DNA of 64,000 nt, from NCBI RefSeq assembly GCF_014692675.1, contig NZ_JABFCZ010000002.1, positions 124,001-188,000 on the forward strand. The letters run 5' to 3'. This document shows positions 23,701 to 32,593 of this stretch, one piece after another (position 1 is the stretch's first letter; the number at the start of each line of letters is the position of its first letter). This DNA is from Roseibium aggregatum. Its GTDB lineage: Bacteria > Pseudomonadota > Alphaproteobacteria > Rhizobiales > Stappiaceae. Made by a program: the position numbers and the translations under genes. A model generated the notes under the pieces. The model had not been told where the DNA came from. It worked only from the letters and a program-made list of their open reading frames with translations, and ran no database searches.

Positions 23701-26280
23701 GAGACCGCGATCCTGCGCATGAAGCCCCAGTCGGACGGTATTGCCGTGGTCAATGTGGTTTCCGGCGGGCTGCTCTCCAGCCAGGTGGTGAATGTCACCG
23801 CCGGTGAAGCGGAAGTCAGCCTTCCGGTCACGGAAGAGTGGGGCGCGGGAGCTTATGTCACCGCAAGCCTCTACAGGCCCATGGACGTGGCCCAGAAGCG
23901 GATGCCGTCGCGTGCGATCGGCCTGAGCTGGCTGCAGATGGAGCCGGGCGACCGGAACCTGGCCGTGACGCTTTCGGCACCCGACACGATGCGGCCGGGT
24001 ACGCGGCTGGATGTGCCGGTAAAGCTTGCCAGCCTGAAGCCGGGAACGGAAGCCTATCTGACGGTTGCCGCCGTCGATCTTGGCATTCTCAACCTGACCG
24101 GCTTCAAGACGCCGGAACCGGAGAAGTGGTATTTCGGCCAGCGCAAGCTTGGAACGGAAATCCGTGACCTTTACGGGCAGCTGATCGACCGTATGGCCGG
24201 AACCCGGGGCAAGGTGCGCTCCGGCGGAGACGCCATGGCCACGCGCCTTCAGGCGCCGCCGCCGGACGAGGAGCCGGTCGCGCTCTTTTCCGGACTGGTG
24301 AAAGTGAATGATAACGGCGAGGCGACCGTTTCCTTCGACGTGCCGGAATTCAACGGCACCTTGCGGCTGATGGCGATTGCCTGGTCCCAGGACGGTGTCG
24401 GCCACGGCGAACAGGATGTGGCGGTCCGGTCTCCGGTGGTGGTGAGCGCAAGCCTGCCGGGCTTCCTTGCGCCCGGCGACAGTTCGCGGATGCTCCTGAA
24501 TATCGACAATGTGGAAGGGGCAGCCGGAAACTACGACCTTCTGGTTTCCGCCGAAGGACCGTTCGCGCTGGAGGCCGGCGAGGCCGCGCTTCGCCAGGTG
24601 TCTCTTGACGAACACGCCAAGGCCCAGGTGATCCTGCCGATCCGGGCCGCGTCCGGCACCGGGACCGCGCAGATCTTTGCCACCCTGACCGCGCCGGACG
24701 GATCGGAGACGATCAAGCGGGTCGGCATCGACGTGAAGGACACCCAGCCCGATGTGGTGCGCCGGTCGGTCTTCTCCCTTGCCGGCGGCGGCAGCCTGCT
24801 GCTCGACGCCAACAGTCTCGAGGGGCTGAAGCCGGATACGGTGAAGATCAAGGTGTCTTCCGGCGGGGCGGCGCAGATCGACATTGCCGGACTGCTGGAA
24901 GCGCTTGACCGTTATCCTTACGGCTGTACCGAACAGACCACCAGCCGCGCGCTGCCGCTTCTTTATCTGAACGAAGTGGCCCAGGCGGCCGGACTCGGCG
25001 AGAGTGCCGAGATCCGGCAGCGGGTCGTGGGGGCGATCAGGCGTGTGCTCGCCAACCAGTCCTCGAGCGGGTCCTTCGGCCTTTGGAGCAGCTACGGCGA
25101 CAGCGACACCTGGCTTGACGCCTATGTGACCGACTTCCTGACCCGTGCACGGGAGCAGGGCTATATGGTTCCTGCCATCGCCTTCGAAAACGCCCTGGAC
25201 AATCTGGAAAACCGTCTGGCCTATGCCTCCGACGTCACCGACGGCGGCATGGATATCGCCTATGCGCTTTATGTTCTGGCGCGCAACGGACGGGCCTCCA
25301 TGGGCGACCTGCGTTACTACCTGGATGCAAAGCTTGCCTCCTTCACCACGCCGCTTGCCAAGGCGCAGGTGGCCGCAAGCCTTGCCCTTTACGGAGAGCA
25401 GGAACGGGCGGCAACCGGCTTCAAGGCGGCGGTCGCGGGTCTGCGCAGCGATGCCAATTCCGGTTACCGCTCCGATTACGGATCGCGGTTGCGCGACGGG
25501 GCAGGGGTCCTGACCTATATTGTCGCCTCCTCGGCGGATACCGGCGACAAGGCGCAGGTCACGGATCTTCTGCGCCGCTACCAGGACGAGACCGACTATT
25601 ATTCCACCCAGGACATGGCCTGGCTGCTGATGGCGGCGCGGGAACTCAACAAATCCGCTTCGACGGCAGAGATCGCGGTCGACGGTGTTGTCGAGCCGAA
25701 CCGTCTTGTCTGGCCGTTTGACGGCGAGACGATCGCGCAGACACCGGTGCGGCTTGAGAACCGGGGCGGCGATGCGACGGATCTGCTCGTTTCCGTGACC
25801 GGCCAGCCCAGGGTTCCCGAACCTGCCGGCGGGTACGACTATGCGATCGAACGGCAGATCTATGATCTGAATGGCAATCCGGTCGATCCGAATGCGGTTC
25901 CGGTGAATACCAGGGTCGCGGTCGTCCTGACCGTCCGGGCGCTCAGCGATGTTCCCGGCCGGCTGATGGTCGTCGACCGGATCCCGGCGGGTCTTGCGAT
26001 TGACAATCCGAGGCTGGTGCGGTCCGGCGATCTGGGCGGCCTGGATTTCCTGTCGACGATCAACGAGACCGAGCATGCGGCCTTCCATGAGGACCGGTTC
26101 GAGGTTGCCGTCGATCAGAACCGCCATGGCGACAAGGAACTCACCTTTGCCTATCTGGCTCGGGCGGTGACGCCTGGCACCTACGCCCATCCGCCCGCGT
26201 CGGTGGAAGACATGTACCGCCCGGCGCGCCGGGCGATCACGGAGACCTCCACCTTTACCGTGCTCGGTCCGACACGCTGA
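20758..26280 (+). CDS. PAN-domain bacterial alpha-2-macroglobulin
   Basis: Giant periplasmic protease-trapping protein of 1,840 residues (E. coli YfhM is about 1,650). Order: signal peptide (1-39), PAN/apple domain with paired cysteines (about 41-110), TPR-like helices (about 130-235), the MG-domain series (about 240-1,250), then the thioester domain with CTEQ at Cys1390. Cys-Xaa-Glu-Gln forms the internal thioester that links to attacking proteases. This is the type-I form, thioester present, usually paired with PBP1C, which follows 21 bp downstream. The ATG at 20758 has GGAGGA seven bases upstream. The N-terminal PAN domain is an addition to the E. coli layout and may bind a carbohydrate or protein partner. 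Confidence 0.92.
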   Translation: MALSDVLVGGVGRKSGARGSLLGLAVVGLGLVLGSVAHAQDKRIVTIEDADFFGSDYRTVKDVDLDGCKAACLSDNQCRAFTFNTSAGWCFLKSDFGQLQSFRGAIAGRVVEVAQPRQTAEADRKAELSFIDKDLIESAATYSQRIAQDAKPGGQTAENLRQNGQTALNAKNGVQAEQDFSALIGLLPNDYSAWSRLTFSLLLQNPSDWQERQTKQENAVSAAINSYLRAVTPDERAWALNLLGTSLSRRDMWKPAIKSLRAALALDKSPRLQQRYDDMVAKHGFRIVDHQVDADGVAPRICVILSDKLPKDADLSPYVSVIGDGTTTVETEQSQICIDGVKHGSRYSVTLRSGLPAADGEKLEHPANLSIYVRDRSPTVHFLGRAYVLPAGGDPTIPIVSVNTSEVEAKIYRIGDRGIVSAIRDDRFLRQLDSYQSDRISEEKGEQVWSGIVETENRLNEDITTAIPLNDIGLDMKPGVYAMTARSKLDSQNRWGDLATQWFIVSDLGLTAYSGDDGVTANIRSLTSAKALSGIKVQLLAVNNEILGNAVSDDQGFARFEAGLTRGAGGMAPGLLVAQTDEGDYSFLDLRKPAFDLSDRGVEGRPAPGPLDVFAWTDRGIYKAGETVHAQAMIRTAKAVAQDGLPLTFVIERPDGVEQSRHVVEDSGLGGHLLDIDLSQTAQQGVWSWRIYVDPKGTPLASNTFLVEDYQPERVDFELKTAATAFDPAQPTRIELSARFLYGSPASDQGLEGDIIVSPTRSLDKYPGYQFGLADSETYPQRDYIESDQKTDIDGNLSFDVSLPELPETTALYKGELVARLVEAGGRYVERRLELPVRAEGSHIGVKPMFDGGVDEGGPADFSVIAIDRDGELQNADGLVWTLSRINRHYQWYRSDGRWSYEPITTTERVANGKLDVTTDKPASLSLPVKWGQYRLEVASTGANEAVTSVEFSAGWYTADATSETPDYLDVGLDKKSYRPGETAILRMKPQSDGIAVVNVVSGGLLSSQVVNVTAGEAEVSLPVTEEWGAGAYVTASLYRPMDVAQKRMPSRAIGLSWLQMEPGDRNLAVTLSAPDTMRPGTRLDVPVKLASLKPGTEAYLTVAAVDLGILNLTGFKTPEPEKWYFGQRKLGTEIRDLYGQLIDRMAGTRGKVRSGGDAMATRLQAPPPDEEPVALFSGLVKVNDNGEATVSFDVPEFNGTLRLMAIAWSQDGVGHGEQDVAVRSPVVVSASLPGFLAPGDSSRMLLNIDNVEGAAGNYDLLVSAEGPFALEAGEAALRQVSLDEHAKAQVILPIRAASGTGTAQIFATLTAPDGSETIKRVGIDVKDTQPDVVRRSVFSLAGGGSLLLDANSLEGLKPDTVKIKVSSGGAAQIDIAGLLEALDRYPYGCTEQTTSRALPLLYLNEVAQAAGLGESAEIRQRVVGAIRRVLANQSSSGSFGLWSSYGDSDTWLDAYVTDFLTRAREQGYMVPAIAFENALDNLENRLAYASDVTDGGMDIAYALYVLARNGRASMGDLRYYLDAKLASFTTPLAKAQVAASLALYGEQERAATGFKAAVAGLRSDANSGYRSDYGSRLRDGAGVLTYIVASSADTGDKAQVTDLLRRYQDETDYYSTQDMAWLLMAARELNKSASTAEIAVDGVVEPNRLVWPFDGETIAQTPVRLENRGGDATDLLVSVTGQPRVPEPAGGYDYAIERQIYDLNGNPVDPNAVPVNTRVAVVLTVRALSDVPGRLMVVDRIPAGLAIDNPRLVRSGDLGGLDFLSTINETEHAAFHEDRFEVAVDQNRHGDKELTFAYLARAVTPGTYAHPPASVEDMYRPARRAITETSTFTVLGPTR

Positions 26281-26301
26281 TCCTTCGGCGGACGGATAGC
26301 C

Positions 26302-28413
26302 ATGGCGGTCGAGACCGGACAGAAAAGGCAATCGCGCTGGCGGCGCCGGGTTAAGGCCATGGGCCTTGCCGGCGTCGCGGTCATCTGCCTTGCCGCCATC
26401 AAGGTCGGGGTCGATTACGAGCGCCTTCCGGAAATTCCGAACGCCTCGGACCTGTCGCTGTCATCGGTCGTTCTCGACCGGAACGACCGGCTGCTGCGCG
26501 CCTTTACCAGCGACGACCAGAAGTGGCGGCTTCCGGTGGCGCTTGACGAGGTCGATCCGCTCTACGTGAAGATGCTGGTCGCTTATGAAGACAAGCGCTT
26601 CTACGACCATCATGGCGTGGACGCGGGCGCGCTGGTCCGGGCGGCGGGCCAGATGCTTCTGTCCGGACGGATCGTTTCCGGCGGCTCCACGCTGACCATG
26701 CAGGTTGCCCGGCTTCTGGAAGAGCATCCGACCCGGACGCTTGGAGCGAAATACGAACAGATCCTGCGCGCAATCCAGATCGAGAACAGCCTGAGCAAGG
26801 ACCAGATCCTGTCTCTTTATATGTTGCGCGCGCCCTTCGGCGGCAATCTGGAAGGCGTCAGGGCGGCAAGCCTCGTCTGGTTCGGCAAGGAGCCGTCGCG
26901 TCTGACGCCGGCCGAGGCAGCCCTTCTGGTCGCCCTGCCGCAATCGCCGGAAGCGCGCCGGCCGGACCGGTTTGCAGCCCGGGCGACGGAAGCCCGTGAC
27001 CGGGTTCTGGAGCGGGCCGTCACGGCAGGGGTGCTCACCCGCGAAGAGGCCGCAGCCGCGCGCCTGGACCAAGTTCCGGACCGGCGCCGCGCCATGCCGT
27101 TCCTTGCCGCCCATTCGGCCCGCGATGCGGTTCTGGAAGATCCGGAGCGATTGATCCACCGGTTGACGATCGACGGTCCTTTACAGGAAAGCCTCGAAAG
27201 CCTGGTCCGGGACCGGGTGCGGGCGCTCGGCCCTCATATTTCTTCCGCCATCATAGTTGCCGATCATCGGTCCGGTGAGATCCTCGCCTCGGTCGGCTCG
27301 CCCGATCTCCTGTCGGAAAGACGGCAGGGACATATAGACATGACGAAGGCGGTCCGCTCGCCCGGCTCCACGCTCAAGCCCCTGATCTACGGACTGGCCT
27401 TTGAAGAGGGCGTAGCGCATCCCGAAAGCTTTATCGAGGACCGGCCCATCGATATCGGCGGTTACCGGCCGACGAATTTCGATCAGGCCTATCAGGGCAC
27501 CGTGACCGTTCGTGAGGCTTTGCAGTTGTCCCTCAACACGCCCGCCGTGCAATTGCTGGAGGCGGTCGGTCCGGCCCGGCTGATTTCGCGCCTCAAGCGG
27601 GCGGGCGCCGAACCGGTTTTGAGCGGCGACAAGGCGCCGGGGCTGGCCATCGGTCTCGGGGGACTGGGGCTGACACTGACCGACCTGACCCGGCTTTATG
27701 CAGCCCTTGCCCGGCAGGGACGGCCCATCTCTCTGGTGCTGAACCGGGATCTGCCGCGCCAACCGGCCGGGACGGCCGAGGTTCTGGAACCGATTGCCGC
27801 CTGGCATGTGGCCGACATCCTGTCCGGGCTGCCGCAGCCCCAGTCGGCGGGGACGTCGGCGATCGCCTACAAGACCGGAACCGCCTACGGCTATCGGGAC
27901 TGCTGGGCCGTCGGGTTCGACGGGCAGTATGTCGTGGCCGTCTGGGTGGGGCGGGCGGATGCCAGCCCGGTTCCGGGAATGACAGGTGCGAAGGCAGCCG
28001 TACCGATCCTGTTCGAGGCCTTTCAGCGATTGGGCAAGGACCGGGTGCCGCTGGCGGCAAAGCCTGACGGGGTGTTGAGCCGGCCGACCGCCGAACTACC
28101 GGTCGCTTTGCGGCGCGCCCGGGTGGCGGGCCGGGATGCGCTGTCCCGCAAGGGGACGCCGTTCAGAATTGCCTATCCGCCCGAAGGCGCGATCGTCGAA
28201 CTCGGTTTCAAGGCGGGGAACGGTGCCCAGCCGCTCGTTGTCAAGCTGGAAGGCGGCAAGCGGCCCTATACCTGGCTGGTGAACGACAAGCCGGTGGAGA
28301 TTTCCTCGTTCCGGCGGCAACTGGTGTTCACGCCGAAGGAGGAGGGATTCGCCAAAGTGGCCGTCATCGATGCCGAGGGACAGGTGGCCAGGGTCGACCT
28401 CACCCTGAAATGA
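26302..28413 (+). CDS. pbpC: Penicillin-binding protein 1C
   Basis: Bifunctional peptidoglycan synthase (703 residues). One transmembrane segment (about 18-36). Glycosyltransferase domain about 50-220 with the catalytic segment YEDKRFYDHHGVD. Transpeptidase domain about 290-570 with SPGSTLKP (active Ser) and KTGTAYGYRD. The PBP1C-specific C-terminal domain is at about 610-703. It is thought to repair peptidoglycan at sites where the macroglobulin traps intruding proteases, and the 21-bp spacing to that gene supports a shared transcript. The ATG at 26302 gives a basic N terminus ahead of the membrane anchor. Confidence 0.94.
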   Translation: MAVETGQKRQSRWRRRVKAMGLAGVAVICLAAIKVGVDYERLPEIPNASDLSLSSVVLDRNDRLLRAFTSDDQKWRLPVALDEVDPLYVKMLVAYEDKRFYDHHGVDAGALVRAAGQMLLSGRIVSGGSTLTMQVARLLEEHPTRTLGAKYEQILRAIQIENSLSKDQILSLYMLRAPFGGNLEGVRAASLVWFGKEPSRLTPAEAALLVALPQSPEARRPDRFAARATEARDRVLERAVTAGVLTREEAAAARLDQVPDRRRAMPFLAAHSARDAVLEDPERLIHRLTIDGPLQESLESLVRDRVRALGPHISSAIIVADHRSGEILASVGSPDLLSERRQGHIDMTKAVRSPGSTLKPLIYGLAFEEGVAHPESFIEDRPIDIGGYRPTNFDQAYQGTVTVREALQLSLNTPAVQLLEAVGPARLISRLKRAGAEPVLSGDKAPGLAIGLGGLGLTLTDLTRLYAALARQGRPISLVLNRDLPRQPAGTAEVLEPIAAWHVADILSGLPQPQSAGTSAIAYKTGTAYGYRDCWAVGFDGQYVVAVWVGRADASPVPGMTGAKAAVPILFEAFQRLGKDRVPLAAKPDGVLSRPTAELPVALRRARVAGRDALSRKGTPFRIAYPPEGAIVELGFKAGNGAQPLVVKLEGGKRPYTWLVNDKPVEISSFRRQLVFTPKEEGFAKVAVIDAEGQVARVDLTLK

Positions 28414-28919
28414 CGTGCGGGAGAAAGCTGCCGGTCAGTGATTCTCACGGCGTAAGCCTGACACAGGCCTGAAGGGCGAGAATCGCAATCGGAATCGCCC
28501 GAATCCCCGTGGCCGGGCGTGTTTCAATTGTCGAATCCCGGAGTGAATCACGGCCGAAAACAGAAGATTGCATCCCGATTCAGCAGAAATGACGGTGTGT
28601 AAAACCGAAGCTAAGGTCCCGAAATTGGGGCTATTTCTTACCGCAATCTTACTTTTGGCCCGGATTTTGTGACATTCGAGCAACACGGGTTTTGAAAGGA
28701 ACCCGGAACCGGCTTCTGACGGGTATTCGGTGTTGAACGAAAAACCGGGATGCGTATGGTCACTTTTGCGAGCGGCTTTCGGGCCGCCCTGTTTTGCTCA
28801 CTTCGGAAGTCCAACCTCCGGTCGGGGCAAAGACAGAGATTTTCGCGGGGAAAATGACTTTACAGCGACGGCCAAGGCCAAGTGAAGTCATCGCTAACAT
28901 GACTGATTGGAGGTCAGAT
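28414..28919. other. Long porin upstream region
   Basis: About 500 bp with no credible gene. It holds an imperfect hairpin (28507-28517 with 28537-28541 and 28549-28553), four near-tandem AATC units at 28480-28506, and a small GCGGC/GCCGC stem at 28772-28787 followed by a T-rich stretch. A long leader before a major porin is a likely target for small RNAs, but I cannot point to a site. Confidence 0.45.
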
Positions 28920-30092
28920 ATGAACTTTAAGAGCCTTCTGCTCGGCGCTGCTGCAGTTGCTTCTGCTACCGGCGTTCAGGCTGCCGATCTTCCGGTTGCT
29001 CCGGAGCCGGTTGACTACGTCCGCATCTGTGACGCTTACGGCGCACGCTTCTACTACATCCCGGGCACCGAAACCTGCCTGCGCGTTGGCGGCCGTGTTC
29101 GTGCCGACTACCGCTTCCACGACTTCGCTGGCAAGGGCCCGAACAACTGGGATGCCAAGACCGACGAATCCACGCGCTTCCGTGCTCGTGCATACGTTCG
29201 TTTGGACGCACGTACCCAGACCGAATACGGTCTCCTGAAGACCTACCTGGACCTGTGGTTCACTTCGGGTAGCAACGCCTTCAACTCGACCGCAACCGAA
29301 ATCTGGGATGCTTACGTCCAGCTCGGTGGCTTCACCTTCGGTCGTACCGGCTCCTTCTTCGATCACTGGACCGGTGAAAACTGGGGTTCGCAGATCGGCC
29401 AGGGCCTTGACAACCGTTCGACCGTTCTTGCTTACACCGCTGCCTTCGGCAACGGCCTGTCCGCAAGCGCATCGCTCGAGTCCAACACTGGTACTCGTCT
29501 GCCGGGTCTCCTGACCAACGCTGGTGCTTCCTACGCTTACGGCGGTCACCGCATTCCGGCATTCGTTGCTAACCTGATGGTTAGCCAGGGCTGGGGTTCT
29601 GCTCAGCTGTCCGGTATGGTTCGTCAGACCCGTTCGTCCACCGCTGTTGTTGACTCCGTCGTGGGTTGGGCAATCGCTGGTGACGTCGCTCTGAACCTGC
29701 CGATGCTCGGCGCTGGCGATACCCTGGGTATCCGTGCAGCATACGCTTCGGCTGCAAGCGGTTATGTTGACACCCGTCTGACCAATGACGCTGTCATCAA
29801 CGCTGCTGGCACGAGCCTCGACGCTTCCACCGCATGGGGCATCGCTGCTGGTATCACGCACAACTGGACCCCGACGGTTTCCACGTCTCTGACGGGTACC
29901 TACTCGAACCAGGACACCCTGCTCGCTACTGCTGATCTGAAGCAGTGGTCGGTTCACGGTCAGGTCGCTTGGGCTCCGATCTCCGGTTTCGTGACCGGTG
30001 TTGAAGTCGAATACCTGAGCCAGGACTTCGGTGGCGCGACTGCCGACAACGACAACCTGACCGCTACCTTCCGCATTCAGCGTACGTTCTAA
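28920..30092 (+). CDS. Major porin, alphaproteobacterial Porin_2/Omp2 type
   Basis: Outer-membrane general diffusion porin (390 residues). Signal peptide 1-21 (A-T-G-V-Q-A then A-D). Mature start with the family pattern A-P-E-P-V-D-Y-V-R-I-C-D-A-Y-G, two close cysteines (about 36 and 53), alternating beta strands, and the final Phe needed for barrel assembly (I-Q-R-T-F). Codon use differs from neighbours: many GCT, GTT and CGT codons, the mark of very high expression. The ATG at 28920 has GGAGGT five bases upstream. It is monocistronic, with its own terminator. Confidence 0.93.
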   Translation: MNFKSLLLGAAAVASATGVQAADLPVAPEPVDYVRICDAYGARFYYIPGTETCLRVGGRVRADYRFHDFAGKGPNNWDAKTDESTRFRARAYVRLDARTQTEYGLLKTYLDLWFTSGSNAFNSTATEIWDAYVQLGGFTFGRTGSFFDHWTGENWGSQIGQGLDNRSTVLAYTAAFGNGLSASASLESNTGTRLPGLLTNAGASYAYGGHRIPAFVANLMVSQGWGSAQLSGMVRQTRSSTAVVDSVVGWAIAGDVALNLPMLGAGDTLGIRAAYASAASGYVDTRLTNDAVINAAGTSLDASTAWGIAAGITHNWTPTVSTSLTGTYSNQDTLLATADLKQWSVHGQVAWAPISGFVTGVEVEYLSQDFGGATADNDNLTATFRIQRTF

Positions 30093-30117
30093 GTCACTCC
30101 TTTCTTAGGATTGACGG

Positions 30118-30149
30118 AAAGCCCGGCAGAAATGCCGGGCTTTCTTTTT
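30118..30149 (+). terminator. Rho-independent terminator of the porin gene
   Basis: Stem of 11 bp (30118-30128 with 30133-30143), GAAA tetraloop, and a tail CTTTTT. A textbook strong terminator. Confidence 0.93.
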
Positions 30150-30273
30150 GTCCGGATACAGGCGAAAGCGGGAAGCTGACCGGAGATATCCAAGATATCT
30201 CGCGGAAATTCGCTCCCGGGCAGGTAAGCCAAGGGCAGTTTACCTGGAAAATGAAAGACTTAGGGGCAGGACC

Positions 30274-30543
30274 CTAGGCCATGCCCTCATAAAATAGGCA
30301 GAAATGGTAGGGATGAACTTGTTCGGATACGAGGCGCAAAGCTGCAGGAAACCCTCCTGTTTCCAAAGCTTTGCAACGACGTTGCCGGTCAAATTCGCCC
30401 TATCCCGAAAGGACGCAAAACCGGCTTCGATCTGCTGTGTCAAACCGCTCAACCGGGCATTAAGCCCGCTTTTCGCGTCTTTCCTTGCAGCTCTTTGCCG
30501 TTTGTCGCGCGATTTCAGTCTATTTTATGAAGGTATCGCCTAG
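30274..30543. mobile_element. MITE-like element with 26-bp terminal inverted repeats
   Basis: The plus strand at 30273-30298 and the minus strand at 30544-30519 match at 22 of 26 positions. Each end starts with CTAG (30274-30277 and 30540-30543), so the unit reads as 262 bp between CTAG copies. Inside are hairpins: 30338-30372 (AAAGCT/AGCTTT and GGAAAC/GTTTCC stems), 30373-30385, and an imperfect long pair near 30407-30485. Its ends share CTCATAAA, eight bases in from CTAG, with the IS next door. No plausible gene. It looks like a non-autonomous relative of an IS5-family element. Confidence 0.6.
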
Positions 30544-31374
30544 GATGCGTACTCATAAACGGGATTCCGGTTGAGGGTTGGATGTGTTCAGTGTTTCCAT
30601 TGAAGGAGGCACGAATGGCACGATTTGACCTGACGGATTTCGAGTTCGACCTGATCAGCCCGCTCTTGCCGGACAAGCCACGCGGCGTTGCGCGGGTGGA
30701 TGACCGCCGTGTTCTCAACGGCATCTTCTGGGTGCTTCGCACGGGCTCGCCCTGGCGTGACCTGCCCGAGCGCTACGGCCCGTACACGACGGTTTATAAC
30801 CGGTTCAACCGGTGGGCCAAAGCCGGGGTCTGGGTGCGCGTCTTCGAGACCCTGGCCGAGAAGTCGCCCGACAGCATGCAGTTCATCGATTCCTCGATCA
30901 TCCGTGCCCATCAGCAGGCGGCGGCGAAAAAAGGGGGACGGATCACACCCTTGGCCGTTCTCGTGGAGGATTGAGCACCAAGATCAACGCCATGGTCGAT
31001 GCCCGGGGATTACCGCTCGCCATCACTCTGTCGCCCGGACAGGCTTCCGACAAGGCGGCGGTCGCGGCGCTGCTGGCGGCACACCCCGCGCCGGGCGATG
31101 TCGTCGCCGATCGCGGCTATGACGCCCGCGCCATTCTCGACCTGATCGCGGCACATGGCGGGCGCGGACACATCCCCACGCAGCGCGATCGCAAGGTGCA
31201 ACGTTCTGTCGACCCGGCACTCTACCGCCAGCGCAACCTTGTCGAGCGCTTCTTCAACAAGCTCAAGCACTTCAGAAAAGTGGCCACACGATACGAAAAG
31301 ACGGAGAGAAACTATCTCGCCGCCGTACTCATTGCCTGTTCTCGTATCTAGATGCGGTTTTATGAGTCCGCATC
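30544..31374 (+). mobile_element. IS5-family insertion sequence (IS427-like)
   Basis: 831 bp between CTAG copies at 30540-30543 and 31375-31378. The first and last 16 bases inside CTAG match at 15 of 16 as inverted repeats (GATGCG-N-ACTCATAAA). CTAG may be a 4-bp target duplication, or TA with the flanking bases part of the IS; the palindrome makes these indistinguishable. It encodes one transposase in two overlapping frames. The insertion falls on the stop codon of the neighbouring hydrolase gene. Confidence 0.88.
30615..31351 (+). CDS. IS5-family DDE transposase, two frames (OrfA/OrfB)
   Basis: Frame A runs 30615-30974 (DUF4096-type N terminus, first catalytic Asp92 in FIDSSIIRAHQ). Frame B takes over around 30930-30940 and runs to 31351, with the second Asp in VVADRGYDA and the Glu in RNLVERFFNKLKHF. 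The switch needs a -1 shift at a run of six A followed by five G (30927-30937). IS427-group elements often make a fused transposase by programmed frameshift or transcript slippage there, so this is probably functional, not a pseudogene. ATG 30615 has AAGGAGG upstream. Confidence 0.85.
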
Positions 31375-32301
31375 CTAGGCCGATAGCCGATCCAGAAAGG
31401 CTGCTATTTCCTGCTGTGTTTCCTGATCCCAGAGCACCGGGGCGTGACCCTGGCCCCTGACGGTGATCAGTCTGGCACCGGGATGGACGGTGAGCATCTT
31501 CTCACAGGTTTCGCGGCTCAGCAGATCCGACATTTCTCCGTGAATGATGAGGACCGGGATTTTCCCCAGGCCTTCGAACAGGGGCCAGATGTCGGGAGTG
31601 GGGCTGCCGTCGTCCCAACCGACAAGCGTGTGTGCCAGAGCCGGATCATAGTCGATCACGCAGCCGCCGCTATCGCGCGGACTTGCAAGCTGCCGGCTCA
31701 GTTTCAGCCAGTCCTGTTTGGAAAAAGAAGGAAACTGGGCGCCGAGTGTGTGTTCCATATGCTCTGCGACCGCCTCGAAATCCGGATAGTCCATCTTCTT
31801 TCCGATCGAAGCGGCAATCCGGTGGATTGCCTTCATCTCCAGATGAGGGCCGACATCATTCAAGATGACACCGACCATACGATCGGCGTCGTACCGGTGC
31901 GTCATGGCCATCGCATGCAATCCGCCCCGGGATGTACCGAGGACCGCGAAGCGCTTCAGGCCGAGGAACTCGATCGCATCGTCGATGTCATGACCTTCGA
32001 CGGGGAGGGCGTAATTGTGCCACTCCGGATCCCATGCGCTTGCGCCCCTGCCGCGGTAGTCAAGCGCGATGACATGATAACCTGAGTTCTGAAGATATGC
32101 TGCAATATCATTGAAATCACGCGTATTTCTGGAAAGTCCTGTGAGGCAGAGAATGGTCGGGTGCCGGCTTGCGTCCTTTCCCGAAGCACCCCATTCGCGG
32201 CCCGAAAGGGTCAACCCGTCACGGCTGGTCCAGGTAAAGCTTCGAGACGCCGTTTCGGTGTTCGCGGAGGATTCCATATTGTCGTTCCCGGGATCTTTCA
32301 T
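31375..32301 (-). CDS. Alpha/beta-fold hydrolase
   Basis: Cytoplasmic hydrolase of 308 residues. Oxyanion segment C-L-T-G-L-S-R (about 48-54), nucleophile elbow GTSRGG (Ser near 120), later acid in I-H-G-E-M-S-D, and His in GQGHAPVLWD. The substrate is unknown; esters or lactones are usual for this group. ATG 32301 is preferred (GAGGAG ten bases upstream); ATG 32277 is an alternative. The stop TAG (31377-31375) lies inside the CTAG target of the IS, so the reading frame is unchanged by the insertion. Alone on this strand and divergent from dapA. Confidence 0.8.
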   Translation of the reverse strand: MKDPGNDNMESSANTETASRSFTWTSRDGLTLSGREWGASGKDASRHPTILCLTGLSRNTRDFNDIAAYLQNSGYHVIALDYRGRGASAWDPEWHNYALPVEGHDIDDAIEFLGLKRFAVLGTSRGGLHAMAMTHRYDADRMVGVILNDVGPHLEMKAIHRIAASIGKKMDYPDFEAVAEHMEHTLGAQFPSFSKQDWLKLSRQLASPRDSGGCVIDYDPALAHTLVGWDDGSPTPDIWPLFEGLGKIPVLIIHGEMSDLLSRETCEKMLTVHPGARLITVRGQGHAPVLWDQETQQEIAAFLDRLSA

Positions 32302-32593
32302 GAGTTCGGCGCTCCTCGCATCTGCCGTCAGGCCTCTGTTTTTGCGAAGGTAAACGGCTTTGCCGGATCTTGCCAAGTACGGGCAGATGCGGTTCGACTG
32401 TAATACACGGGCCAAATGTGTACCGACCAGGTCCGGGGACGCCATCGAGGCCTATATGCCTTGGCTGCGGCTTATCAAAAAGAACAGGCTGCTTCTCTTT
32501 CAAGACCATTGCCCCGGGGGGATGAGGCGATTATTGTGCCGGTCCGATCGGGGTATCCCGGTCCCCAACGAAAAATCCATGAGGAAACCGAAG

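Noticed and set aside
20815..26331. A 1,838-residue open frame antisense to the macroglobulin gene
   Set aside because: It mirrors the coding strand in a GC-rich gene where stops are rare; the product is Arg/His/Gly-rich without domains or a signal, and the plus-strand gene has a clear domain series and start.
30240..30543. Two short open frames across the MITE-like unit
   Set aside because: They cover the inverted repeats and hairpins, lack ribosome-binding sites and have unlikely composition.
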